Positions 52,171-64,000 of a stretch of 64,000 nt of DNA are shown here, piece after piece; position 1 is the stretch's first letter; each line of letters opens with the position of its first letter. Both the position numbers and the translations under genes were made by a program. This DNA is from Tigriopus japonicus (taxonomy: Eukaryota > Arthropoda > Copepoda > Harpacticoida > Harpacticidae), in assembly GCA_010645155.1 (NCBI GenBank), contig JAAGOF010000268.1:151093-215092 (forward strand). Reading direction: 5' to 3'. The notes below the pieces were generated by a model. The model was not told the DNA's origin. It worked only from the letters and a program-made list of their open reading frames with translations, and did no database searches.

Positions 52171-55100
52171 AAAGGGTTGTGTTGGATAGAAGAAGTTTAA
52201 TCACAACCAAATGTTTTGACCAAAGATAGCTTAACGAAGTTCAAAATTATGGCCAATGTAAAAATCACTGGGTACTTCTTAAACGCCGTCAATTGTTTTG
52301 TTGAAGTTGATTTCAACACAAAATACAAAAACTTACTCCCAAACGCCATTTATTTTACTTTTGGTTCCGTTAATGTTCACAACAACAGACACCGTAACCC
52401 AAGTTTCGACTTTTAGCTCATCACAAAACAAAGCTAATCAGGGCCTATATTTTTCATTAAAAATTATCTGGCAGCATAAAATGTTTGTTTAGGCATAAAA
52501 ACACTCCTTAAAAACCACCTGAATACAAATCGCATTAATGCATGCCTATCAAACCCATTCTGCTCATTTGGATGGACTTTTTGACCTTCTCAGGACTATT
52601 CGTCTTAATGAATCCATAAAACCACAAGTTCAATCGTTAATTCTAGGCACAAATTAAAATGCGATTCCTGTCTTTCAAAGTTAGCTTTGAATTGATTTAT
52701 TGACATTGACACCATGAACCCTCAGCATCAGAAGAATATTCCAGCCATTAAAACTCGCAAAACGTAAAAGGCGGCAAAGGCTCAAAATTGAAAAGTTCGA
52801 ACAATGACGAACTAAGAACATATTCTTTTTCTGGCCTCATCGCACAGCGACATTATTGGGCCAATTTGAGTTAAAGTATTGACCTTCTAAAAAGGAAACT
52901 TTCTGGCTTCTATTGCATGATAAAAGTTCATTTCGGAACTGACGGTAAAGTTACAGTGCCCAAGTGCAACTCGCCTTGACTCAAATTAAGTCGTTCCAAA
53001 GAAGAGTGTCCCCTTTCAGACGTTTCTTCAGCAAAATTCCAAAATGAACGGCAGACACATCTAACTTATGCTGCCTAGAGTTTCAAGGTACCTCTACCTA
53101 TCTAACTACCTCTAACTACCATTGCTCAAGAACAAAAGTTTGAGGATCCAAGCTGGGCATCTTACTTGAATTCTCAGGGATAGTTTAGAGCTGGTTATGG
53201 TTAACCGATAGTTGGTGAGATAACCTCTTCGAGCTTTTCCTTTGGACACACGTGCAATTTCCCTCCAACTTGTCTTTTAGAGGAAAGGTGGAAGCAAGAG
53301 GACGATGCCAACTTTTGTTCTTTGAGAAATGCATAAACTAATGCTACATTGCCCATAAATTTGCTCAAGCTTGGTAAAGGGGACCTGTGGGGGCCATTAG
53401 TTGTAGCCATAGTGTAATCAGAAAGTTAATACCGAAAGACCAATTCGGAGCGCTTATTTCCCCATTTGCCGCCAGTTTCATTCATTGTTGTTTTTTTTTG
53501 TTTCAAAACGCACCATGTGTAAAATATTACTTTTCCCATTAATTTCAGAGACTTATTTAGTTTGACACAATCGGTTGGGGTTTTAGAAAGTCCTCTCAAA
53601 CAGACTCCACACCCAACACAACAGACCTCAGACTTTGTTGTTCAGAATGCAAGGGAAAACGCCCACCACAGATCAGTAGTTGATTGGTCCTGAACATGCA
53701 TTTGAACTGAATCTGGCCAACCAGCCATTGCTCGAACGAAAGAAGGACGAGGTGCCAGATTAGATTGCTTCAAGTTCTTGCCATTCACGTCTTAGCCTTA
53801 AGGCGAGATATTTACACAACGCTTACTTACGCTCCACACATTTCCACCCAAAGGCCAAGAGTGGGGGAAGGGCCTAAAATGAAAGGCCTCGGGATTACGT
53901 CCGAATTCGCAATAGCTGTTGCTTACAAATTCGTCCGAGGTCCAGGCCAAGCTGGATTTTCTGTCCTTTCCACAATCTTCAGCACGTGTTTTCCATTCCA
54001 GGATGTCATTGAATTACAATGAAGGACTCTTGTCCATTGTTGTAATCCTCACTGCAGCCTCCTCGAGCTCAAGGTGCATCCGAACTTGTTGCTTAATAAA
54101 CACGAAGATGAGCCCCTCTCCAGGGTGAAAACTGGCATAATTTAAGCAGTCCTCCTCGAGGGGGTTCTGGACACTTTCTTCATTACCCAAATCTGAGCGG
54201 CAGCGTTCACCCTCACCTCACTCGAGTGGAGGCTCAAATCTGCAACTGTTGGTCCTCATCCGAGATCAGAACAGTCTCGTGGCGGCCTTCAGCCATTCTG
54301 GTGCTCCTTGTCCTCCCACTCCTCGTTTAGTTTCGGTTCCCAGTTCCAGTTCCTACCTCACTCAAGGGAAGAGGCATTCCAGCGCTGCTCTGCCCATCCG
54401 TGGTCCCCACTCCTCAACAACGCGTTCTAGGCTCACTCGGTCACGATATTTTCTCTCGGTTTCCACGAGCTGATGGACGGTTGTGAGCAAGCAAAGGCGG
54501 GAATCTCAAAGAGTGAGTTCGTTCGTTCGTTCGGCTTTGCATTGAACGTGTGCTTCATTTCCACTTTTGCACAAGGGCCCTTGGATTATTTTACATGAAA
54601 GGCCGACAGACCTTATTCTTACCATCATACACAGGGGGTGCATGGGATAATGCCTGATACGGGTTTTGCGAAGAAGGGCCAAGGACTCCCCGAGCAAATG
54701 CCCAGAGGAGCGGGGCCTTGAATTTCACCTTTAGGAGAAGGCCAGCCTTGCTGTGTCACATGTGCCACTAGATATTTGCCTCCTTTTGTCGTGCTTTGGT
54801 ACGTACATACTAAGAAGCCACTCTTCTTTTTGCTCCATTGGGAGAACCTTAAGGTCAAACCTTTTCTTCTCACTTTTACCAGAATACATTGAAATACAAA
54901 GTGTAGAGGAAAATGCGCTCGAAAATGCAAGACCCTTTCTGGCCGTAATAGGATTTGCAAGCCAACTTTTCAACCACCGCTCTCGAATGGATCGAGTATG
55001 AACAAGTATTAGTGCATGCGTTTGAAAACCATAAAAAGAGCCTTACACTCGCGAGTTGATGTGAATTTGCACGAGAATTGCGATGTTCGCTAATGGAAAT

Positions 55101-57902
55101 GATAGTTCTTTAAATCGCGGACCACAGTTAGCCCACAGAGATTATATACGAGCTAAATGCCTGACATAAAAAGAATCATCCTCGTTAACGACTAGGAAAC
55201 GAGATGGGTTGGATTTCCATGTGCATTCATTGTCGGATATAAATTCTTATTAGAGTATGCCCCACTTTTTCACCCCAACATCAATCCCTCCAAGCCTCAA
55301 TTTTTCATCCTCTTATGGTTTTGCATCGATTTTCGTTGATCCATGGGCGGAGAATGATCCATGTGTGCAAAAAAAGGCCTTAAGCCTTTGGTAAAATTTC
55401 AACTACTGAGTAAAGAGGAAGTACAACAAAGTCGGAGAGAGATCCACCAACTACCATGGTTGTTGTTCACTTTTCAGCAGCCAAATTTAATGATTACGTG
55501 TACGAGGTTTGTGAAAAGAGAAGTAGGAAATTAATAAAGGAAAGAAAATTACCCTAATAACAACATATTGGGAACGATATATGTAAGGCTTACGAGCCAC
55601 AAACTGCTCCCAGATTTGTGGTCAAGATTGTTATTAAGCCCCTTTTGATGATGGTGATTTTGTGTACGAACAAAAAGGCCCCCAGCACGATTTCTGTCGT
55701 CCTAGTTTTACGGTAGATGAGACGACGGGCCATTCAAAAACGGGGATGTGCGAGAAAATGTAGCCTTTATGGAACCAACCATTGACATTCTCGACCATCT
55801 CCGTGAACCACCATCATTTCCATTTCTGTATGACGTAGGGATCCAAGCCATAATGGCTTGCTTGCCACTTACATCTGGTCGGACAGAGTGTCCAAGAACC
55901 TAATATTACAAACTTGGGATAATCCCAACCGCTTTGGGCGTGTTCCAATGTGAGAACCTGCTATTTTGGTTCACCCTGTTGATGGTCAGACCGAAACGAA
56001 AAAAAGCGCTTAGAAGAAGGAGAAAAGATCAAACTACATATAACATGGAACAGAAAAGTACGGTGCTCCATTCAAGGGAAAGGCTTTAAAGGGTTCTTTA
56101 GATCCTATGAAAAAGAGCACTCCGAATGTCCAATCTGGCTATGTAAAGGCAAATAATTCCTGTATTAATGCAGCTACTTCGGTCCTGATGATGGAGTCAT
56201 TGATCAGGAAATGAACTTAAAATGAGAAAATGAGGGGTAAGGAGAACTTTCCTTACTTTTAATGTTACCAAAGCCAAAGCCAAACTCCACGCTATACTGA
56301 TTTTCAGTGAGATGCCATATGTTAATTGTAGAATGAAGCTTTGTTTTGTCAAATTTCTTCTTCAAAAGTATTAAGTTCAAGACGTATGTACTTAGGAACA
56401 AGAGCTCTTTGAAATAAAGTCTTGTCAATTTGCAAGTTCAAAGGATAATTTGAATGAAAAATACTTCTTCTCATTCCCAAAGAAAGCATCCGTCTGAACT
56501 TGAATTTTTCATCCCTGGAACGTCGTAACTGGTCGCCAAATAATGGCCTTCCAAGTCGTAAGAAATGGATTTGGATATGCCGACTCAAATGAGAGCGAAA
56601 ATGGACCATGTTCAACTAGATTAGAACCATTTCTCTTATGAAAAAGCTCCTCTCAAGCAAAGGAATATTCGCAATTCGCACCAACTTCTTTTCAAAACCT
56701 GTCTTGGTATCTCTTTCAAAGGAAGACCCAACTTTTGCAAAGTTAATTATCGTGAAGCATTACGCGTCTAAAAAGTACCTGTTTCTATTTCGGCACTCCC
56801 ATGAGATCCTAAGTGAAGGGAAGTACATTCAATTGAATTCAAAGTACTCACGAACAAGTGCAGAGAAGAAACTTGGTCTAAATCAATGGGCTTATAAACT
56901 TTTCATAAACCTGAAAGACTAATGGTAACTAATCTTTTTCGGTTTGTTGGACTGTCGAATGTGGAACATGCCTTCACACAAAGGAATTTTGGTAGTATTT
57001 CGGGCTCTAAGTACATAATGGATCACAACTCGTTTACGGAAAGAACAGCCTCTGTCTCTGAAATGTTTTCCAAATAACGTTTGTTTATGGGCGGAACCAT
57101 GCCATTTGAGTTTGAAATAATCCTTGGTTGAATTGCCATCAAAAAAAGTTTGGCCCGTTTTGGACTTTCTAGGGGACAAGTTGTGCTTGTGGCTGCTGGA
57201 TGCAAATTTTACTGTACTATTTCTTGGCCTTTAGTTTGAAATATGTCCAAGTTTGCTGTAACTTCAAAAACACAACCACATGATCTTTTGAAAGCTTTTT
57301 GTTCTATAGACATTGTTAATATTAGGGTGTTACCACTTTAGGCGGTTATAATTTCAGGAGGTCATAAATCACTCTTAATGAGTAATTCTGGAATCGTCAA
57401 AAGCAACTCTTCTAATCGATATGATATGGGTTATTCTAGACGTCAGGTGAAATTGGAGCCCTAAACATGGGACGTCTCAGAGACCATGTTTGTAGACAAT
57501 TTTTATCACGATTATCAATCATTATTGTCATAGGAACATTGGGAATATTTTCCACATACTACAGAACAATGATCTTCTGCAACAAAATTCCATGGAGACT
57601 TGTTTATTCATTTTATGGGTCGAGATGGAACTTGCATTATTGCCTTGGACCATCTGGGACCACCTCCACTTTTCTTACCACAAGCTGCATTTTCGTTCTT
57701 CAAGTTGTAGCCGAAAATATGAAGCTTCGCCTACAAAACATTTCATATTGTAATTTCACCAAGGACACATTATTTTAAACGAGAAAAAGTTCATTGGTTT
57801 CGTAATTTTTTTTTGCCTCGCTTTCTTTTTAATTACACGGTCAAGTACTCAGTCAAATATTAAATGAAATATTGTATCCAATGAGCGCAATCTCGCAATA
57901 AA
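52171..57902. other. Gene-poor intergenic stretch
   Basis: No recognisable gene. A 94-codon frame at 56638-56922 is lysine-rich and protein-like but matches nothing I know. Confidence 0.6.
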
Positions 57903-58934
57903 AATGGGTGCTCTCACCAGGTCTTGTCAGGTGTTCCTCAGGGTTCAATCTTAGGCCCGATTTTATTTGTACTCTTTATTGCCCCGTTACAAAAATTACC
58001 TTTCAAATCGTCAATTTCCTCGTATGCTGACGATACAAAACTAGTTTTTGGCAGAAACTCGCAAAATTCAAAGAATCTCCAGGCTGACTTAGACCGGCTA
58101 TATAAGTGGGTTTCAGAACACAATATGGAATTAAATGGAGAAAAATTCAAGTGTATGACTTTTGACCCTAATGGTGTAGGCTTACCTATATATACAGATA
58201 ATCGTCAATGCCCTATAGATACGGTACACACCATAAAAGATCTGGGAGTAATCATAGAGGATAATGGGAAATTTGAAGAACACGTTCAAACCAAAGTGAT
58301 CAAAGCGTTCCAAACATGTGGATGGATTTATCGAACTTTCCAGTCCAGAGACCCTTTCATCATGAAAAATCTTTATAAATCAATTGTCCAACCTCATCTG
58401 GAATATGCCTCCCCAATTTGGGCTCCAATGAGCGCGGCAGGGTTAAACAAGATTGAAAGGGTTCAACGATGCTTTACCCGCTGTATTGACGGTATGCTCA
58501 ATTTAGATTATTGGGAAAGGCTGAAAAAGCTGGAATTATATAGTGTTCAACGGCGGTACGAAAGATATCAAATTCTTTACGTTTTCAAATGTCTACACGG
58601 CTACTGCCCAAACCCAGGAATAGAGTACACGATTAGCGAGAGGAGAGGTATAACATGTATCCCAAGGTATAAAGCTTCTTCAATTGACAATAAGTTGCTA
58701 AAAAATCTAAAGACGTCTTCAGTTTTAAATCGAGCTGCCAACCTGTACAACCTTCTTCCTCAACATCTCAGACAAATCTACACATTAGATGATTGTTTGT
58801 CAAGTTTCAAACGTGATTTGAATCGTTTCCTACAAACTGTTCCTGACCAACCCTCCTGTATGTATCGGGGTGCTCAAAAGCGGCAAATTCAAATTTGTTG
58901 CATGACCAAATATTTTATAAAAACTAACACCTAA
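57903..58934 (+). mobile_element. 5'-truncated LINE: reverse transcriptase C-terminal half (CR1/Jockey-type)
   Basis: An uninterrupted frame of about 336 codons starting inside the RT domain at LSGVPQGSILGP (palm motif B), then SYADDTK (catalytic motif C, both aspartates kept), KDLGVIIEDNGKFEEHV, LYKSIVQPHLEYASPIWAP and the tail LDYWERLKKLELYSVQRRYE, typical of CR1/Jockey-superfamily LINEs. There is no true ATG; TTG encodes the Leu of the motif. Endonuclease and the first part of RT are absent, as expected from 5' truncation at insertion. The frame has no stop or shift, so the insertion is young. It lies upstream of the receptor gene. Confidence 0.9.
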
Positions 58935-60243
58935 CATTGCAGGGAAATCATTCCCTTGCATTGGTTAAAAACCCGTGAACGAGCAAAGAAAAGAAAAAAA
59001 AACAGGGAAATTCCAGACGATGCCTCTAAATCACCAAAGAGTAAACAAAAAAATGGTTTTAACTTAGTGGATGAAGCCCATTGCAACTTGTGTTGAATTT
59101 GCACCAAAGAGAAGCATGCTGCCAAATTCAAAATGGAAAGATCTGTTGTAATACCCTTTATTCAAAATTCCTTAATTATGGAAAGTATTTGTTATCCTTC
59201 AACATCTTTCTGTAAATCAAATTGACATTTTGAAAACTTGATGGGCTACTGTCTAACCCTCCATGTAAGTTGTCCATTGCAGGAGATTTTCCTTGGACAA
59301 CTTGCACAGAGGATAGGGGAGTTGCTTATCAAGTTTTTCAAAATGTCTAAATGATTTCAAAAGATTCTGATGGATGGCAAACGTTTCTTGTGCCATATAG
59401 AAAATCTTGGATAAAGTAAGTTGTAGGTAAGTAATATTTTAGAGGTAACCTCCTTGGCCTTGGAGAAAGTCTCATGAAAGGAGAAGGCGGTCAATAAAAC
59501 AAAACAATTTCACTAGCTAGCGGAACAACACAACTCAATCAATGCAATATTACCGGCTCGCAAAATAAGACAATTTTACTTGATGGAGAAACAGGCAGTT
59601 TTACCACATGTCAAAACAAAACCGAGTTGCCGGTTAGCAGAACAATACAAATTCAACCAGCTTGCAAAACAATACAATTTTTGACTAGGGTCAATTTCAA
59701 ACATAGAAGTTTGTCGTCCTTGACAGTGTGTAATTCTAGCTTGAAAATGAGACCAAACAGACTTTCCCTTTTTGCATTTTTTTGCATTGAAGCAAATTAG
59801 GACGGTATCTTTTCCATGAGAGGCAGAATTGTAATCAAGGTTCTTGAATTCATTCAATGTTCAATTCATTTCACTGATGGCCAATGAGTCCATGTCAAGG
59901 AAAGTAAAAAAAATCAGACAATCTCTTTCTTTTATACTTCTGGATTTCCTTGCAATCAAAAATCTAAAGTTCTAATGAATTCAAAAAAGTTCATTGATCT
60001 TCTTGCTTTCATTAAAAAGATTTTTCCTTTTTTTGCGTCTTGACAATCTACTTTATTTTATTGTTAAGCTAGAATTACACCTAATTGTTTTTCTGTCGAT
60101 TCACTGACAACTCATTCTTTCCTGGTTTAGATTGAGCATTCCAAAGCAAAAAATACATTATATAATTTACCTATATGAGAAAGGATAATCTTGCAAATGC
60201 GAATAAGAGTGTGAAACATTGGGAGGGATGCGGTCCTGGCAAA
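58935..60243. other. Intergenic, between LINE and lectin pseudogene
   Basis: The first part is probably the LINE 3' untranslated tail (no simple repeat end identified). The rest shows nothing. Confidence 0.55.
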
Positions 60244-61086
60244 CTAAATGAAAAACGGTAAAATTGAAACTTCCACTTCGCAAAATATTTGTTTATGAAA
60301 ATAAGTTTTACCACTGAATTCGCAAATCAGATTTTGCACAGATTCAGAGCCAGTCTTCGAGGTCACGCAAGATCTTTCCGCTTCTAGAATTGCTTTGTCG
60401 CCAGTTACACTAGGCAAGCCATGGCACCAAATACTAAAGTCGATGTTATCATAGTTCCAACCACAGCTCCAAATCCATTGAGAGGAATTTTTAGACAAAC
60501 CTTTTGAATAAATATTGATATAAATTGGTCCAATTGGCATAGCATTGAGCACTATTGAAATCTTACCAATCCAATAATCACCCGAAAACGTGGATGAATT
60601 GAATGTGTTCAACTGAAGAATAGCGGAACGGATGAAAAGATACTCATCTCTGGTCTCTATGGATACCAGAGTTCCATTCAATCCCTCACAGATTTCTTGA
60701 CCCTTTGCAGCATCATATTTTTGGGCAATAAAACGGTACTTTGAGCTTTGATATTGGAACTCATTGCCCGGCAATCGATGATCTAAGGTTAGCAAACCCC
60801 GTTCAGCCTTAAATTTTATATTGCAAAGTTATATGATTGACTCACCCTCCAAGCAATATTTTGGGATTGTGATTGCAATCAGGCTGTGGCTTTTTTGAGA
60901 CATAACCATGGAGCTTTTTAAGTAACATCTGCTGTCTGCTGGGGTCAACATTGCTCCAGGACTTGATCCAGACACCCAACAAGCAGTTTGGTTCCTCTTG
61001 ACATAGTTGTTGGCATTCCAAGTAATCAATAGCACTTTCATAACGAATATCATTATGAGGAAAATCCCAGGCATCCATTGTACATC
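60244..61086 (-). pseudogene. PAN/apple plus C-type lectin protein, frameshifted, 5' exons missing
   Basis: Two adjacent minus-strand exons. Exon a (60846-61086) follows a TTCCAG acceptor and encodes a PAN/apple-like start: CTMDAWDFPHNDIRYESAID, then ECQQLCQEEPNC. Exon b (60244-60782, acceptor CCTTAG) encodes a C-type lectin domain: KYRFIAQKYDAAKGQEICEG, GTLVSI, YWIGKI, WIWSCGW and the final FCEVE, then a short tail and TAG. The donor of exon a (GGAG|GTGAGT) matches exon b only in a frame one base off from the PAN frame; the shift lies around 60940-60960, near the codons before CYLKSS. So exon a has one base too many: a pseudogene or an assembly error. Both introns would be phase 1, as in shuffled extracellular modules. 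No signal-peptide exon was found upstream; the next sequence is a minisatellite. Confidence 0.7.
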
Positions 61087-61499
61087 CTGGAACTAATAAA
61101 TAAACGTGTTGTGTATGTCAAAGTATACGTCAAGCATTCTCCAGACCATTAGTTACCTTATGAATTAATTGAATAAAAATTCATTCAGCAACAGCTGGGT
61201 TATTTGACTTTGAATGGTTCATTTTTGACCCCAAAAGGCCAAAAATGGTCTCTAATTATGGGTTAAATAGTTTATTAGAAATGCTAAAATTAATACGCTT
61301 TTAGGGATGTAACTTTTTCCCTGGGCCCAAAATAATAAAATACAATTAAAATTAAAGTTGTTCCCCATTGAATTGTGGGTCCAAAAAGTGCCATGATGTC
61401 TTTGGGTATTTTGATTCGAACCTAAAAAGCCATTCGGTGGAGCCAGTGGGAGGCTTGGTAGATTCGTAGGCATAACTAACTTCAATGACATTCAATTCA
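61087..61499. other. Gap between lectin pseudogene and minisatellite
   Basis: Expected place for a signal-peptide exon of the lectin gene; none could be identified. Confidence 0.5.
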
Positions 61500-62615
61500 A
61501 GAATCAAACGAAAGACATAAAATTGACCGATTAAACGAAAAAAGACGAAAAAAAATGACCAATCAAACGAAAAAGACGAATAAAATTGACCAATTAAACA
61601 ATTAAAAACGAACAAAATTGACCATTAAAAAGAAAAAACGAGTAAAATTGGCCGATTAAACGTAGAAAACGAATAAAATTGACCAATTAAACGAAAAAAA
61701 TAATAATATTGACCAATCAATCGCAAAAAGACGAATAAAATTGACCGATAAAACAATTAAAAAAGAATAAAATTGACTGATTAAACGAAAAATTGAATGG
61801 AATTGAACGATTAAACGGAAAAACGAATAAAATTGACCGATTAAACAAAAAAAGAAAAAAGTTGACCGATAAAACGAACAAAATTGACCAATTAAACGAA
61901 AAAACGAATAAAATTACCTGATTAAACGAAAAAACGATTAAAATATGCCGATTAAACGGAGAAAACGAATAAAATTGACCGATTGAACGGAGAAAACGAA
62001 TAAAATTGACCAATTGAACGGAGAAAACGAATAAAATTGACCGATTAAACGGAGAAAACGAATAAAATTGACCGATTAAACGGAGAAAACGAATAAAATT
62101 GACCGATTAAACGGAGAAAACGAATAAAATTGACCGATTAAACGGAGAAAACGAATAAAATTGACCAATTAAACGGAGAAAACGAATAAAATTGACCGAA
62201 TAAACGGAGAAAACGAATAAAATTGACCGATTAAACGGAGAAAACGAATAAAATTGACCGATTAAACGGAGAAAACGAATGAAATTGACCGATTAAACGA
62301 AAAAACCAATAACGAATAAAATGGACCGATTAAACGAAAAACGAATAAAATTGACTGATTAAACGAAAAAACGAATAAAATTGACTGATTAAACGAAAAA
62401 ACGAATAAAATTGACTGATTAAACGAAAAAACGAATAAAATTGACCGATCAAACAAAAAAAACGAATAAAATTGACCGATTAAACAAAAAACGAATAAAA
62501 TTGACCGATTAAACAAAAAACGAATAAAATTGACCGATTAAACAAAAAACGAATAAAATTGACCGATTAAACAAAAAACGAATAAAATTGACCGATTAAA
62601 CGAAAAAAAGACGAA
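61500..62615. repeat. AT-rich minisatellite, about 36 units of 29-31 bp
   Basis: Tandem units of the form GAATAAAATTGACCGATTAA plus a variable spacer. The left third is divergent. The centre (about 61940-62290) has homogeneous 31-bp units with spacer ACGGAGAAAAC; then come 30-bp units (ACGAAAAAAC) and finally 29-bp units (ACAAAAAAC). Minus-strand open frames here (FSFNQSILFV repeats) follow from the repeat and are not genes. Confidence 0.95.
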
Positions 62616-62966
62616 TGAAAGTTCCCATAAGACGACAAAACCTTACGTGTATGACGTAAAAATCGAACCAATTTCCCAAAAAGGCGAATGAAACTGTTTA
62701 TAAGAAAGAAGGTAATTTTATTGCCCATACAGACGAAAAACGACGTTTAAAACTGCTCCCATAAAATCGACGAAATGTATGTTCCTATTGACGGGGAAAC
62801 CTCTGCCTAATTGTGCAAAACCGGTGAAATCTAGAAAATTAAAAAAGGAAGTAATTAATGGGCGAGATATTTTCGGAAAAACATATGTCAAATGAAAAAA
62901 TCATATTTATTTTACTAATACTTGAATTAGAAGATGAGTAAGTTTGGAGATTCTAAACAATTTTAA

Positions 62967-63061
62967 GGAAGCCAGAGTGGCCACGCGTACTAGCGCGTTC
63001 TTAAAAGTGTCGAGTGTAAGTGCTTCCCCAGACGGTGTAGGTTCGAATCCTGTTGGGTGTC
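62967..63061 (+). repeat. tRNA-Leu-like fragment (tRNA pseudogene or SINE head)
   Basis: GCCAGAGTGGCC resembles a class II tRNA D-arm/A-box region. CTTAAAA looks like a Leu (UAA) anticodon loop, a long variable arm follows, and GTAGGTTCGAATCC is a perfect T-arm/B-box. The acceptor and anticodon stems do not pair, so it is not a working tRNA. The LTR element begins about 40 bp downstream. Confidence 0.5.
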
Positions 63062-63100
63062 GGATTGAAGCTGTCGGGAGAAATCCTTTTTAAGGTCGTG

Positions 63101-63182
63101 TGTTGGAAGCTTACTGACTGTTTATTCAATATCTACATGCATATGTACAGTGAAGGCGAGGGTTGGAAGCGAGAACGCAACA
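63101..63182 (-). repeat. 82-bp 3' LTR of the Ty3/gypsy element
   Basis: On the minus strand the segment begins TGTTGCGTTC directly after the polypurine tract and ends CTTCCAACA, so its ends are the inverted pair TGTTG/CAACA. An AATAAA lies inside. The length is tiny for an LTR but close to the 77-bp LTR reported for silkworm Mag, which fits the integrase type. The 5' LTR would be beyond the window. Confidence 0.75.
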
Positions 63183-63528
63183 CCTCCCCCGAGATTATTG
63201 CACAATATATATGGCAATAATATTAAAAAAATACACAATAAATAATGAGTATTATCAACACAATATAGGCGAAAGAATCATATTCGAAACTAGCACGATG
63301 CAGAACTTGTACGGTGTCGAAATGGTGAAACTGGTCGGCCCATTGGTCTTTGCATATTCAACATAGGAAGGTTAAATCGGGGTACTATAAATAAGCCCCG
63401 GTAATGCCCCTCTAGGATTCCTGCCAAAAAATAAGAAATTTGGGCTAAGCCCATTTTCACGAGGAGTGGAACGAAATTCGTGTAGGCTGGACGGAAAGTC
63501 TTGGTTTTCATATTGGCATTCATGGCCT
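63183..63528 (-). mobile_element. 3' internal region and polypurine tract of the Ty3/gypsy element
   Basis: Continues the element between the integrase break and the LTR. A residual open frame (63290-63553) has no recognised domain. Directly against the LTR is CTCGGGGGAGG on the minus strand (63183-63193), a polypurine tract for plus-strand priming. Confidence 0.7.
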
Positions 63529-64000
63529 CTAGTTTTGGTTCGTCTCGGCACATTTCTTCAACAGCATTTTTCTGTTTTTCACGGCGCCTTCAGCTAACCC
63601 ATTGCTTGAAGGGAAATAGGGTGAGGATGTGAAATGCTTCACCCCTTTACTGATCAGAAAGGATCTAAATTGATCTCTAAACTGGGGTCCATTATCTGTT
63701 ATGATGGCTAGAGGCCAGCCAAAAATATTGAACCACTTTTGCAACATTTTTGAGTATATCCTCAGTAGTTGTCTTGTTCATCTTTTCGATGATTAAATAT
63801 CCCGAAAAGGCATCGACCAAAGCTATGTACTGTCGGCCACCGTATTCAAAAAGATCTGCTCCCATTAACTCGAGAGGGTAGGTTTGATCTTGTGTATATG
63901 TTTGAAGTTGCTCCCTTTGCTGGGAGGGTTTAAAGTTTTGGCATGCAAAACAAGCTTGGATGACTTGCTTAATTTCATTGGCCATGCCTGGCCAGTAGTA
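63529..64000 (-). pseudogene. Ty3/gypsy (Mag-type) integrase, frameshifted, runs off the right edge
   Basis: Integrase of an LTR retrotransposon, entering from the right edge at YYWPGM. The zinc-binding cysteines are in ACFACQ; the first catalytic Asp is in GADLFEYGGRQYIALVD, the second in ITDNGPQF, and the Glu, about 34 residues later, in NGLAEGAVKNRK. The two halves are in different frames: one extra base in an A run near 63755 breaks the ORF, and a TAG stops it at 63529. The part normally following the catalytic core is missing, which points to a 3' deletion. Motif wording fits the Mag/SURL lineage. The copy looks defective. Confidence 0.85.

Noticed and set aside
56638..56922. 94-codon Lys-rich ORF
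   Set aside because: Protein-like, and I considered a Bel/Pao retroelement remnant, but no motif could be matched.
61717..62516. Minus-strand ORFs with FSFNQSILFV repeats
   Set aside because: Direct translation of the minisatellite.
63290..63553. 87-codon frame after the integrase
   Set aside because: No domain; treated as residual element sequence, not a gene.

Overview
This is a stretch of animal nuclear genome: AT-rich, long introns, GT-AG splicing, and many transposon-derived repeats. The recognisable proteins (an invertebrate-type GABA-B receptor 1, a peritrophin-type chitin-binding protein, a PAN/C-type lectin exon pair, a Mag-like Ty3/gypsy element with a very short LTR, a CR1/Jockey-type LINE) suggest an arthropod, most likely a crustacean. 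A copepod is my guess; the species cannot be named from this window.

Main gene. On the minus strand, from 46319 down to 2344, lie thirteen in-phase exons of a metabotropic GABA-B receptor subunit 1. They give about 734 codons: signal peptide, complete Venus-flytrap ligand-binding domain, and membrane helices TM1 to TM6. Every junction was checked by hand for GT/AG and for phase. TM7 and the C-terminal tail must lie beyond the left edge.

Inside its introns. Intron 1 (15.7 kb) holds an oppositely oriented, intronless gene for a one-domain chitin-binding (CBM14) secreted protein, with its own TATA box and initiator. Intron 12 holds a possible, unidentified plus-strand gene. At least seven non-autonomous DNA transposons (MITEs) sit in the introns, several with readable target-site duplications: two hAT-type elements, one TA-flanked mariner-type element, one element with a 9-bp duplication, one with 16-bp inverted repeats, and two copies of a long fold-back family whose third copy is upstream of the receptor gene. 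One hAT MITE makes up most of intron 5.

Right third (46.4-64 kb), upstream of the receptor. No confident intact gene. It carries the third fold-back MITE, a 5'-truncated LINE reverse-transcriptase ORF (57903-58934), a PAN plus C-type-lectin exon pair with a frameshift (probable pseudogene, 60244-61086), a 1.1-kb AT-rich minisatellite with 29-, 30- and 31-bp unit classes, a tRNA-Leu-like fragment, and the 3' end of a Ty3/gypsy element of Mag type (frameshifted integrase, polypurine tract, 82-bp LTR). An assembly gap of Ns lies at 23432-23595.
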